A DNA stretch of 55,538 nucleotides. Origin: Massilia brevitalea. GTDB lineage: Bacteria; Pseudomonadota; Gammaproteobacteria; Burkholderiales; Burkholderiaceae_D. The number at the start of each line of letters is the position of its first letter. Within the stretch, counting starts at the first letter, position 1. Below are positions 8,906 to 17,099 of this stretch, piece by piece. Both the position numbers and the translations under genes were made by a program. A model generated the notes under the pieces. That model worked only from the letters and a program-made list of their open reading frames with translations. It had not been told where the DNA came from and searched no databases. Location: the NCBI RefSeq assembly GCF_030711405.1, contig NZ_JAULSI010000039.1, forward strand, positions 1 to 55,538, read 5' to 3'.

Positions 8906-10246
8906 ATGAGCAGCAAAGTAATCTGGGGCGAAGGCCTCCTGTTACGTCCACAACATTTCCAGCGCCAGGACGAATACCACGAACATTGCCTGAACAAGGG
9001 CATCAAGGCGGTCCACCCGTATGCCTGGGGCGTGGAGCGCCTGCAGATCGACCTCGAGGCCCTGGCCAGCAATGTGTTGCGCATCGTCGATCTCGCCGTG
9101 CGCTTCCAGGACGGCGAACTGGTCGATGCCCCCGGCGCCGACGCGTTGCCGGATACCGTCGACCTGGGCGCCCTGCAGCAGTCGCAGGGGAGCGTGACCT
9201 ATTACGTGGCGCTGCCCGGCCTGAAGCCCTTCAACGGCAACTTCGCCCAGCCGGGGCAGGCCTCGAACACGGCGCGCTTCGTGCAGGCCAACCAGGACAC
9301 GCCGGACCTGTACACGGGCGCGGCGCCGGTGCAACTGGCCTACCTGAAAAAATCGGTGCGCCTGATCTCGGATGCCGATCCGCGCGACGCCTATGTCCAC
9401 TTTCCGCTGCTGCGCCTGCGCCGTGTGAGCACCGGCGGCTTCGAACTCGACCCGTCCTTCGTGCCGCCCAGCCTGACGGTCACCGCCGCGCCGCCGCTGT
9501 TCCAGCAATTGCGGCGCCTGCTCGACGCCCTGCAAGCCAAGGTGAGCGCGTTGTATGGCCATCACCGCGAGCCGAGCAAGAACGTGATCGAATTTCGCTC
9601 CGGCGACATGAGTTCGTTCTGGCTCCTGCACACGGCCAGCGCCGCCTATGCCGAGCTGACCCACCACTTCCACCACCCGACCCTGCATCCCGAACGCCTG
9701 TACGAGCAATTGCTGGGCATAGCCGGGCGCCTGATGACCTTTTCGAAAAGCTGGACCCTGGCCGACCTGCCGCCCTACCAGCACAGCGATCCCGGGCCCG
9801 GCTTCACCAAGCTGCACCAGATCATCCGCGAACTGCTCGACACCGTGATCTCGTCGAAATATTTCGCCATCACCCTCACCGAAAGCCGGCCCTGCTACCA
9901 CATCGGCATGCTCGACTCGGGCAAGATCGACGAGAAAACCACCTTCTACATCGCGGTCGGCGCCGACGTCCCGGCCATTGAGCTGGTCGATGTGGTGCCG
10001 CTGCGCTTCAAGGTCGGCGCCCCGGACGACGTCGAGAAATTCGTGCTTTCGGCCCTGCCCGGCGTGCGCCTGCAATACACGCCGCAACTGCCGGCGGCGG
10101 TGCCGGTGCGGCCCGACACCTGCTACTTCCTGTTGGAAGCGAAAGGGCAGATGTACGAGCGCATGCTCAAGGCGCAGTCGATCTCGCTCTACGTGCCGGC
10201 CGGGATGAAGGAACTCCGGCTGGAACTGCTGGCCGTGGCGTCCTGA
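8906..10246 (+). CDS. tssK: Type VI secretion system baseplate subunit TssK
   Basis: 446-aa protein (normal length) that links the baseplate to the TssJLM membrane complex. The start at 8906 is set by the family N-terminus SKVIWGEGLLLRPQHFQRQD. Other family landmarks are VPPSLTVTAAPPL, FWLLHTASAAYAEL, HHPTLHPERLYEQLL, and the C-terminal head domain with CYHIGMLDS and LPAAVPVRPDTCYFLLE. It is the first gene of the rightward operon with the PAAR gene (13-base gap). The membrane complex genes tssJ, tssL and tssM are not in the window. Confidence 0.95.
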   Translation: MSSKVIWGEGLLLRPQHFQRQDEYHEHCLNKGIKAVHPYAWGVERLQIDLEALASNVLRIVDLAVRFQDGELVDAPGADALPDTVDLGALQQSQGSVTYYVALPGLKPFNGNFAQPGQASNTARFVQANQDTPDLYTGAAPVQLAYLKKSVRLISDADPRDAYVHFPLLRLRRVSTGGFELDPSFVPPSLTVTAAPPLFQQLRRLLDALQAKVSALYGHHREPSKNVIEFRSGDMSSFWLLHTASAAYAELTHHFHHPTLHPERLYEQLLGIAGRLMTFSKSWTLADLPPYQHSDPGPGFTKLHQIIRELLDTVISSKYFAITLTESRPCYHIGMLDSGKIDEKTTFYIAVGADVPAIELVDVVPLRFKVGAPDDVEKFVLSALPGVRLQYTPQLPAAVPVRPDTCYFLLEAKGQMYERMLKAQSISLYVPAGMKELRLELLAVAS

Positions 10247-10259
10247 GGAGGAAACAACG

Positions 10260-10523
10260 ATGTCCGGACCTCTTATTGTTCTCGGCGACAAAACCTCGCA
10301 CGGCGGTTCAGTGATCGAAGCGTCGCCCAACAGCGATGCCGGCGGCAAGGGCATCGCCCGCGTCGGCGACAAGGCCACCTGCCCGAAGCACGGGCCGAAC
10401 CCCATCGTCAGCGGCGACGCCACCCTGATCGTCGACGGCCAGCCCGCCGCGCGCAACGGCGACAAGACCGCCTGCGGCGCCACCCTGATCGCCGGCCAGC
10501 AGGCCACGATCGACAACATTTGA
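10260..10523 (+). CDS. PAAR-domain T6SS spike-tip protein
   Basis: An 87-aa protein made almost entirely of a PAAR/DUF4150-type domain that caps the VgrG spike. It has the repeated beta pattern GDKTSHGG, VGDKATCPKHG, SGDATLIVDGQPAARNGDKTACG. His14, Cys41, His44 and Cys73 are the likely zinc ligands. GAGGAGGAAA precedes the ATG. There is no C-terminal effector extension, so it is probably a stand-alone tip. It lies between tssK and the ketosynthase-like gene in a tight operon (gaps of 13 and 10 bases). Confidence 0.92.
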   Translation: MSGPLIVLGDKTSHGGSVIEASPNSDAGGKGIARVGDKATCPKHGPNPIVSGDATLIVDGQPAARNGDKTACGATLIAGQQATIDNI

Positions 10524-10533
10524 CGCGACTTCC

Positions 10534-11946
10534 ATGACTACTGCGATTGCCTCGCCGGGCGCCTTGCCCGGCCCGCTGAAGGGCGGCCTGCTGGCCGCCG
10601 GCGTGTTTGCCGCCTGCTGGGGCGGCGCCATCTGGTACTGGCGCGGCGCCAGCCGCACGCCCGGCACGCTCGAACTGGCGCTGGTGCTGCTGGGCTTGCC
10701 GCTGATGCTGGTCGGGTCGATGTGGTTTGGCGGCAAGCTACTGGCGAAACGGGCGGCCCTGGTTCCCATGGCGCCGGCAGCAGCAGCGGCAGCGGCAGCG
10801 GCGCCGGCGCCGGTTGCGGCCTTGCCTTCGCTGGCCATCGTCTCGAGTGCCTTGCGGTCGCCGTATGGCGCATCCGCCGAAGAACTGGCCGGTGCGATTG
10901 CCGGCAACAAACTGCGGTCCGACCTCGATGCCGAACTGGTGGATGACGATGGTTTTCCAGTGGCGGCGGCGCGCTGCACGGATGCACAGGACGAATCCTT
11001 CCAGGAAGAAGTAGCCGCGTGGCTGGTGCAGAATGGCATGGAGGAGCTGTCCTTCAGCGACCCGCAGTGGCGAGCCTTAACGCTGGGCAGCAGCGTCGTG
11101 GCCGAGCTGGCCAGCCGCGCGGGCGATTTGTTGCCGGCCGAAGGCAAGCCGCCGCTCTTGCGCCTGCTGCCCTTGCTGCCAGGAGACTGGACGACGGAAC
11201 AGCGCAATGCCGCCGGGATATGGTTCAAGCACCTGGCGGCGAGCTTCGGCTGGCCGGCTGCGCAAGTGGCGCTGCCGGACGCTAACGCCGGGGCCGCCAC
11301 GCCTGCGGCGCTCTGCACGCAACTGGCAAACGAGGCGGCAAAAGATGCCCCCGTCGTGGCCCTGGTCGTGGCCTGCGCGTCGAATATCGGGCAAGACATT
11401 GTCGACGAGTGGGCGAGCAAAGGCATCCTGTTCACCTCTGGCCGGCCACAGGGCCTGGTGCCGGGCGAGGGTGCAGCCGCCCTGCTGCTGACCGACCTGC
11501 GCCTGGCGCAATCGATCGAAGGAACCTTGTTTGTCCTGCTCGATCCGGCCGAGGAAGCCCGGCGCGAGGCGGCGGCCCCGGCACGGCAGCGGGCGCAGCC
11601 GGCCCTGCTGGGCGAACTGGCCGGACGCGCCGGCCGGCATGCACAAGCCGGGCTGGCGGAAGTCGCCATGGTGGTGGCCGACAGCGGCCAGCGCCAGACC
11701 CGTACGCTGGAACTGATGGGCATGGTCTCGAACGCCATGCCCGAACTCGACGAGAGCGAAGACGTGTTCTGCGTCGGCAGCGCCAGTGGCGCCTGTGGCG
11801 ACGTGCCGTTTGTGACGGCGCTGGCGCTGGCGCAGCACGGGGCGCTGGTACGGGGCGCATCGGTACTCTGCCTCGGCAACGAGGACGCAGAGCACTGCAG
11901 CGCGCACCTGCTGCGCCCGCCGCCGCCCGAAGTCTCGGCAAACTGA
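10534..11946 (+). CDS. T6SS-linked membrane-anchored ketosynthase-fold (degenerate) protein
   Basis: A 470-aa protein. Two predicted membrane helices (about residues 14-33 and 42-62) are followed by an Ala/Pro linker and a C-terminal domain that reads like a beta-ketoacyl synthase fold. LAIVSSALRSPYG resembles the KAS N-terminal strand, GRPQGLVPGEGAAALLL (from about residue 304) resembles the KAS PFD...GEGAA segment, and GSASGACGDVPFVTALALAQHG (about 414-435) resembles GH.LGAAGA.EA.. The catalytic His positions appear replaced (DSGQRQT and SASGACG), so activity is doubtful. It is ten bases after the PAAR gene, which implies a T6SS accessory role. Topology and fold are inferred from motifs. 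Confidence 0.7.
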   Translation: MTTAIASPGALPGPLKGGLLAAGVFAACWGGAIWYWRGASRTPGTLELALVLLGLPLMLVGSMWFGGKLLAKRAALVPMAPAAAAAAAAAPAPVAALPSLAIVSSALRSPYGASAEELAGAIAGNKLRSDLDAELVDDDGFPVAAARCTDAQDESFQEEVAAWLVQNGMEELSFSDPQWRALTLGSSVVAELASRAGDLLPAEGKPPLLRLLPLLPGDWTTEQRNAAGIWFKHLAASFGWPAAQVALPDANAGAATPAALCTQLANEAAKDAPVVALVVACASNIGQDIVDEWASKGILFTSGRPQGLVPGEGAAALLLTDLRLAQSIEGTLFVLLDPAEEARREAAAPARQRAQPALLGELAGRAGRHAQAGLAEVAMVVADSGQRQTRTLELMGMVSNAMPELDESEDVFCVGSASGACGDVPFVTALALAQHGALVRGASVLCLGNEDAEHCSAHLLRPPPPEVSAN

Positions 11947-12065
11947 AGCAAGCCGACGGGAAGGCCTCGTCCGAAGCGTCCTACACAGCCTCAAGTCGCG
12001 CGCCGATTGGCTCTGCCTGGCATCGGACTACCATCATGGTTCTGTATTCAAGCCGGGAGAACATG

Positions 12066-12527
12066 ATGGCAAGTAACAACGATACCGATCGCGGCAACAT
12101 GGGCCGCCAGGACGAACAAAACGCAGGCGGGAACGACAGCAGCATGAGCAGCCGCGCCGACACACTGGCGGCGCCCGTGTCGCCGAACGAAGCCAACAAC
12201 CAGCAACAAGGCGCAGGCAGCGCGCGCCAGGGCGGCTTCCCCAGCGCTTCGCCGGAAAGCAATGTCAACCCAGCGGGTGCACCGCAGAGCAGCCACGGCA
12301 GCGCCTCAGGCCCGATTCCCGGGGGCACCGTCGGTGCATCGCGCGGCGATGACAACCGCCAATCCGTTATGGGTGCAGCGGCGGCAGGCGGCAATCCCGG
12401 CACCTCGATGGGCAACCCGGACGGCGCTGGCCAGCAAAGCCGGATCACCGGCGTCTCCGAGGGCGACGAAGTCGAGAAGCTGGCGCAGAAGGACGAAGGC
12501 GGGGCAGGCGGCGCGGATTCGCGCTAA
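12066..12527 (+). CDS. Low-complexity hydrophilic protein of unknown function
   Basis: 153 aa, rich in Gly, Ser, Asn, Gln and Asp, with no Cys, no signal peptide and no membrane segment. It looks intrinsically disordered. The start at 12066 is preferred over 12063 and 12036 because GGGAGA ends 5 bases upstream. A short acidic/basic C-terminus (SEGDEVEKLAQKDEGG) is the only structured-looking part. I do not recognise a family. It lies 119 bases after the T6SS-linked gene and before a hairpin; it could be a stress or desiccation protein or a T6SS-associated factor, but nothing in the sequence decides this. Confidence 0.65.
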   Translation: MASNNDTDRGNMGRQDEQNAGGNDSSMSSRADTLAAPVSPNEANNQQQGAGSARQGGFPSASPESNVNPAGAPQSSHGSASGPIPGGTVGASRGDDNRQSVMGAAAAGGNPGTSMGNPDGAGQQSRITGVSEGDEVEKLAQKDEGGAGGADSR

Positions 12528-12538
12528 AGGAAGGATTT

Positions 12539-12566
12539 GCTCAGCTGATCAATTGACCAGCTGAGC
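12539..12566. terminator. Bidirectional hairpin between convergent genes
   Basis: Perfect 9-bp inverted repeat GCTCAGCTG...CAGCTGAGC around a partly self-complementary loop, 11 bases after the stop at 12527 and before the convergent chemoreceptor end. It has no clear U-tract, so intrinsic termination is plausible rather than certain. Confidence 0.5.
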
Positions 12567-12613
12567 GGAGGGCGCCACGGCCTGCTGCATGGCAGCGGCA
12601 TGTCGCCCTGCGT

Positions 12614-14239
12614 TCAAGCCAGTGTGGCAACCAGGCGGGGCACACCCTGTTGCTTGCGCACACCGGTGGCAGGCGTCGTGTAGCCGTGTTCGCCTTTCAG
12701 GCGGAAGCGCTGCACGACCTGCTCCAGCGCGTTGGCCTGGTCCTGCAGCGACGCCGCCGTCGCGGCAATTTCCTCGACCAAAGCAGCGTTGTGCTGCGTG
12801 ATCTGGTCCATCTCGCTGACTGCCTGGTGGGTCTGCTCAATGCCCATCGACTGCTCGCGGCTGGCGGCTGCGATGTCGGCCACGATATCCGACACCTTGG
12901 TGATGCCGCCGACGATGCCCTGCACCACGCTGCCGGCTTCGCGCGCCAGGCTGCCGCCCTGGTTCACCTGGGCCACCGAATCGTTGATCAGGGTCTTGAT
13001 TTCGCGCGAAGCCGTGGCCGAACGCTGGGCCAGGGTGCGCACTTCGCTCGCCACCACAGCAAAACCGCGGCCCTGCTCGCCGGCACGCGCCGCTTCCACC
13101 GCGGCGTTCAGCGCCAGGATATTCGTCTGGAAGGCGATGCCGTCGATAACGTCGATGATCTCGACGATGCGCGCCGATGACGCTTCGATGTGGCCCATTA
13201 CGTCGACCACTTGCCCGACCGCCTGGCCGCCACGCACGGCGGCCTGCGCGGTGCTGCTGGCCATGCTGCTGGCCTGGTTCGAATTGTCGGCGTTGTTCTT
13301 CACCGTGACCGTCAATTCTTCCATCGAGGCTGCCGTTTCTTCCAGCGCCGAAGCTTGCTGTTCGGTACGCGACGACAAATCGATGTTGCCGTTGGCGATT
13401 TCAGTGGCGCCGCTGGACAGCAACACGGCGCCCTGGCGCACTTGCGCCACGATGGTGTTCAGGCTGCTGTTCATGTCGTTCAGCGCACGCAGGAGCGCGC
13501 CGGTTTCGGTACGGTCGTCCGCATGCACGTCGATGTGGGTGGTGAGGTCGCCGGCCGCCACCGTCCGCGCCAGGTCGACCGCCTGCATCAGCGGCGTCGT
13601 GATCGAACGGCTGATCTGGAAAGCGAACAGGGCGCCGCCCAGGATCGCAAACACGGTCATGCCCAGCATCAGGTAACGCGCCTGCTCGTAGGCGTGCTGC
13701 GCATGCCTGGCATCTTCTTCGCTTTTTTTCCTTTGCAGCGTCATGAAGTCGCGTATGCCGTCCTGCCACTTCGTGGTGGCCGGCCCGGCAATGCCGAGCA
13801 GGTAATGGATGGCGTCCTGGGTATTCGTTGCCGACAGCTCGAGGAAACGGTTGTTCATCGGCCGCACCGCATCCTGCAAGGCGCCCAGGTCACGGATGAA
13901 TTGCTGGCCTTGCGCATCGAGCGGCATTGCCTTCAGTGCGTTGTAGGCACGGTCGTAAGCTACACGTGCGGCTTCGATCTTCGGTGCTTCGCGCTGCGCC
14001 TCGGCTTTGTCCTCCAACAATGCCATCGAACGAACCACACGCGACACGATGTGCACCGAGTCCGACATCTGCTCGAGCAGCTCAATTTTTTTCATGTTCA
14101 CCTCGACGATGTGCTCGGTATCGGCGTTGGTCTGCTTGATCTTGTGCAGGCCGGTCAGGGAAATGATGAGCAGGAATAGCAGGATGATGCCGAAACCAAG
14201 GCGCAGGCGCGCCTTGATGGTGAAGCGGAGGAAGTTCAT
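12614..14239 (-). CDS. Methyl-accepting chemotaxis protein
   Basis: Transmembrane chemoreceptor (541 aa). A short cytoplasmic N-terminus precedes TM1 (about residues 12-31), then a helical periplasmic ligand domain of about 150 residues (four-helix-bundle type). TM2 is near residues 190-210, followed by HAMP and a long signalling coiled coil. The hairpin tip is the hallmark EIIDVIDGIAFQTNILALNA, followed by EAARAGEQGRGFAVVASEVR. Methylation-type QQASALEETAASMEE is present. The C-terminus has no CheR-tethering pentapeptide. The start at 14239 removes 39 unlikely residues. No che genes are nearby; the ligand is unknown. Confidence 0.93.
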   Translation of the reverse strand: MNFLRFTIKARLRLGFGIILLFLLIISLTGLHKIKQTNADTEHIVEVNMKKIELLEQMSDSVHIVSRVVRSMALLEDKAEAQREAPKIEAARVAYDRAYNALKAMPLDAQGQQFIRDLGALQDAVRPMNNRFLELSATNTQDAIHYLLGIAGPATTKWQDGIRDFMTLQRKKSEEDARHAQHAYEQARYLMLGMTVFAILGGALFAFQISRSITTPLMQAVDLARTVAAGDLTTHIDVHADDRTETGALLRALNDMNSSLNTIVAQVRQGAVLLSSGATEIANGNIDLSSRTEQQASALEETAASMEELTVTVKNNADNSNQASSMASSTAQAAVRGGQAVGQVVDVMGHIEASSARIVEIIDVIDGIAFQTNILALNAAVEAARAGEQGRGFAVVASEVRTLAQRSATASREIKTLINDSVAQVNQGGSLAREAGSVVQGIVGGITKVSDIVADIAAASREQSMGIEQTHQAVSEMDQITQHNAALVEEIAATAASLQDQANALEQVVQRFRLKGEHGYTTPATGVRKQQGVPRLVATLA

Positions 14240-14471
14240 GTTCGGTTTCTTGTAAGGGAGTTCGGGTTGATCGAAGCGATCCGAACAAGGACGAAGGAAA
14301 ATGGCTTTCCGTGGTACCGGGCTTACTGAACCGGGCGGCTGTCTTGACGAATCCAAAAACGACGAGACCGTAGCTTACAAGAAACCAACAATGATTGATG
14401 AATTCGTTACTTTAATTTCCCTTAAGAAATCAAAAAACAACGAAATATTGACAAATATGACGATGTTACAT

Positions 14472-14504
14472 GCGGCATTTTCAGATGATGAAAGAAAATG
14501 CCGC
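14472..14504 (-). terminator. Hairpin downstream of glmS
   Basis: Perfect 11-bp stem GCGGCATTTTC...GAAAATGCCGC with an 11-base loop, located 10 bases beyond the glmS stop on its transcribed strand. No U-run follows immediately, though AT-rich DNA continues. It is the best termination candidate for glmS. Confidence 0.6.
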
Positions 14505-14514
14505 CTCCAGTGTC

Positions 14515-16344
14515 TTACTCCACCGTTACGGATTTGGCCAAATTGCGCGGCTTGTCCACGTCGGTGCCACGCGCCAGCGCCGTGTGATACGCCAGCAGCT
14601 GCAGCGCCGCCACGTGCAGGATCGGCGACAGTTCGCCGTAGTGCTCTGGCAAACGAATCACGTGCAAACCATCGCCAGAGGTGATGCGCGAATCGACGTC
14701 GGCAAACACGTACAGCTGGCCGCCACGGGCGCGCACTTCCTGCATGTTCGACTTCAGTTTTTCCAGCAGTGCATCGTTCGGGGCGATGGTCACGACCGGC
14801 ATTTCTTCGGTCACCAGCGCCAGCGGGCCATGTTTCAGTTCGCCCGCCGGGTAGGCTTCGGCGTGGATGTACGAAATTTCCTTGAGCTTCAGCGCGCCTT
14901 CGAGGGCGATCGGGTAGTGCAGGCCACGGCCCAGGAACAGGGCGTTTTCCTTGCGCGCAAACTCTTCAGCCCAGGCGATGATCTGCGGTTCCAGCGCCAG
15001 CACCGAGGACAGGGCCACCGGCAGGTGGCGCATCTGCTTCAGGTGCTCGGCTTCCTGCTCGTCGGTCAGGCGGCCGTTCACTTGCGCCAGGGTCAGGGTC
15101 AGCAGGAACAGGGCGGCCAACTGGGTCGTGAATGCCTTGGTCGAGGCCACGCCCACTTCCACGCCGGCGCGGGTAATGTAGGCCAGTTCGCATTCGCGCA
15201 CCATGGCGCTGGTCGAAACGTTGCAGATGGTCAGCGTGTGCGGCATGCCCAGGCTGCGCGCATGCTTCAGGGCGGCCAGGGTGTCGGCGGTTTCGCCGGA
15301 CTGCGAGATGGTGACGACCAGGGTGTTCGGGTGCGGCACGCTGTCGCGGTAGCGGTATTCACTGGCGATCTCGACATTGACCGGCACCTTGGCGATGCAC
15401 TCGATCCAGTATTTTGCAGTAAGACCCGCGTAGTAGCTGGTGCCGCAGGCCAGGATCAGCACGCGGTCGATTTCCTTGAAGACCTTATAGGCCTTATCGC
15501 CGAACAGTTCCGGCATGATGCCGGTCACGCCCTCGAGGGTGTCGCCGATCACGCGCGGCTGCTCGAAGATTTCCTTCTGCATGTAGTGGCGGTAAGGACC
15601 AAGCTCGGCCGCGCCGGTGTGGGCGTGCACGGTTTTCACTTCACGCTCGACCGGGCGGCCTTCGGCGTCGACGATCCAGTAGCGCGACAGTTGCAGGTCG
15701 ACCACGTCGCCTTCTTCCAGGTAGATGATCTGGTTGGTGGTGCCGGCCAGCGCCATCGCATCCGACGCAACGAAGTTTTCGCCTTCGCCCACGCCCAGGA
15801 TCAGCGGCGAGCCCTGGCGCGCGGCGACCACGCGGTGCGGTTCTTCGCGCGAGAACACGGCGATCGCGTAGGCGCCGTGCAGGCGTTTCACGGCTTGCTG
15901 GACCGTGTCGAACAAATCGCCGTTGTACATGTGGTCGACCAGGTGGGCGATGACTTCGGTGTCGGTCTGGCTCTGGAACACGTAGCCGAGGTCGGTCAGT
16001 TCGCGGCGCAGCTCGTCATGGTTCTCGATGATACCGTTGTGCACCAGCGCGATGCGCGCATTGTCTTCGTTCGGCGAAAAATGCGGGTGGGCATTGTGCG
16101 AGGCCGGGGCGCCGTGGGTGGCCCAGCGGGTGTGGGCGATGCCGGTGAAGCCTTGCAGGCCGGTGCCAGCGATTTGCGTTTCGAGGTCGGCCACGCGCGA
16201 AGTGCTGCGCGAGCGTTGCAGGCGACCATCCACGTGCAAGGCCACGCCGCAGGAATCGTAGCCGCGGTATTCGAGACGCTTCAGGCCTTCGATCAGGATA
16301 GGGGTGATGTTACGTTGCGCTACCGCGCCGACAATGCCGCACAT
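14515..16344 (-). CDS. glmS: Glutamine--fructose-6-phosphate aminotransferase (isomerizing)
   Basis: First step of UDP-GlcNAc synthesis: fructose-6-P plus glutamine gives glucosamine-6-P. It has 609 aa, the normal length. The N-terminus MCGIVGAV provides the nucleophilic Cys. The glutaminase domain (about 1-230) contains RGYDSCGVAL and HTRWATHG. Two SIS sugar-binding domains follow, with CGTSYYAG, SQSGETADTL, EVGVASTKAFTTQ and the C-terminal DKPRNLAKSVTVE. It stands near glmU, which completes the pathway, but is separately transcribed. No glmS ribozyme-like leader is expected or seen. Confidence 0.98.
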   Translation of the reverse strand: MCGIVGAVAQRNITPILIEGLKRLEYRGYDSCGVALHVDGRLQRSRSTSRVADLETQIAGTGLQGFTGIAHTRWATHGAPASHNAHPHFSPNEDNARIALVHNGIIENHDELRRELTDLGYVFQSQTDTEVIAHLVDHMYNGDLFDTVQQAVKRLHGAYAIAVFSREEPHRVVAARQGSPLILGVGEGENFVASDAMALAGTTNQIIYLEEGDVVDLQLSRYWIVDAEGRPVEREVKTVHAHTGAAELGPYRHYMQKEIFEQPRVIGDTLEGVTGIMPELFGDKAYKVFKEIDRVLILACGTSYYAGLTAKYWIECIAKVPVNVEIASEYRYRDSVPHPNTLVVTISQSGETADTLAALKHARSLGMPHTLTICNVSTSAMVRECELAYITRAGVEVGVASTKAFTTQLAALFLLTLTLAQVNGRLTDEQEAEHLKQMRHLPVALSSVLALEPQIIAWAEEFARKENALFLGRGLHYPIALEGALKLKEISYIHAEAYPAGELKHGPLALVTEEMPVVTIAPNDALLEKLKSNMQEVRARGGQLYVFADVDSRITSGDGLHVIRLPEHYGELSPILHVAALQLLAYHTALARGTDVDKPRNLAKSVTVE

Positions 16345-16501
16345 GGAGGGACCTCGTGTAAATAATTAGCAATAAAGCATATGCTATGGCAATGCGCATG
16401 AAATAAGCTTTCAGAATTCAATCGAACACGTAATAAAATTTCACATGCAAGTGAAGATGAAATATTATTTCATTTGAATCGATATTCTTACGTTAAATTT
16501 C
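16345..16501. promoter_or_regulatory. AT-rich divergent region between glmS and an Lrp-type regulator
   Basis: This 157-bp spacer is markedly AT-rich for this genome (for example AAGATGAAATATTATTTCATTT around 16451-16478, which contains the inverted repeat GAAATATTATTTC). It must contain promoters for both genes. The palindrome could be an Lrp-type operator, which is inference. Confidence 0.5.
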
Positions 16502-16972
16502 ATGACTGAACTGACACGCTTTGACGAACTTGATCGTCGCATCCTGAACGCCCTCCAGACTGATGCATCGCAGACGAACGCCGAACTGGCTGAGCTGGTG
16601 CATGTCTCGCCTCCTACTTGTCTGCGCCGCGTCAAGCAGCTGACCGATGCAGGTGTTATCGAGCGGCAAGTTGCGATTGTCGATCCGAGCAAAGTGGGGG
16701 CGCGCCTGACCGCTATCGTCGAGATCACACTCGATGTGCAGGCCGCCGAACGCATGGAAGCGTTCGAGAAGCTGGCCGCGGCAGAGGAGGCGGTGTTGCA
16801 GTGCTACCGCGTGGCGCCCGGCCCCGACTTCGTGCTGGTGGTGCAGGTGGTCGACATGCCGGCCTACCACGCACTGGCGCACCGCCTGTTCGCCACGCAC
16901 GCCAACGTGCGCAACGTCAAAGCCTATTTCTCGACCTTCCGCAGCAAGTTCGACACCCGCATCGCCGTCTGA
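16502..16972 (+). CDS. Lrp/AsnC family transcriptional regulator
   Basis: 156-aa regulator with an N-terminal winged helix-turn-helix (LDRRILNALQTDASQTNAELAELVHVSPPTCLRRVKQL, described by position 9-47). The C-terminal RAM ligand-binding domain ends VRNVKAYFSTFRSKFDTRIAV. Divergent from glmS across an AT-rich, palindrome-containing spacer, so autoregulation and perhaps glmS control are plausible. The effector amino acid is unknown. Confidence 0.93.
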   Translation: MTELTRFDELDRRILNALQTDASQTNAELAELVHVSPPTCLRRVKQLTDAGVIERQVAIVDPSKVGARLTAIVEITLDVQAAERMEAFEKLAAAEEAVLQCYRVAPGPDFVLVVQVVDMPAYHALAHRLFATHANVRNVKAYFSTFRSKFDTRIAV

Positions 16973-16987
16973 GACGGGCTATCAACC

Positions 16988-17099
16988 TGTGGATAAACCG
17001 GTGGATGACCATGTGGAATCGGTATGGGTATCCCGTGCATAAGCCGGTGGATACCCATGTGGATTCGCTGTCGATTTCCGGTGGATGAGCGGTGGATTA
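16988..17099. repeat. 46-bp tandem repeat built from 12-bp GTGGAT sub-repeats
   Basis: Units start at 16988, 17034 and 17080 (period 46). Inside each, GTGGAT-like 9-mers recur every 12 bases: 16988, 17000, 17012; 17034, 17046, 17058; 17080, 17091. The first is a perfect DnaA box (TGTGGATAA); the others are one to three mismatches away. It fills the whole gap between the regulator and the end of glmU and reaches the glmU stop codon. Confidence 0.85.

Noticed and set aside
12036..12065. Upstream ATG codons for the low-complexity protein
   Set aside because: 12036 has no RBS and would add ten residues unlike the rest; 12063 is only two bases from the GGGAGA, too close for initiation.
16345..16501. 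glmS ribozyme-type leader
   Set aside because: That element belongs to Gram-positive bacteria, and no corresponding structure or conserved core is visible here.
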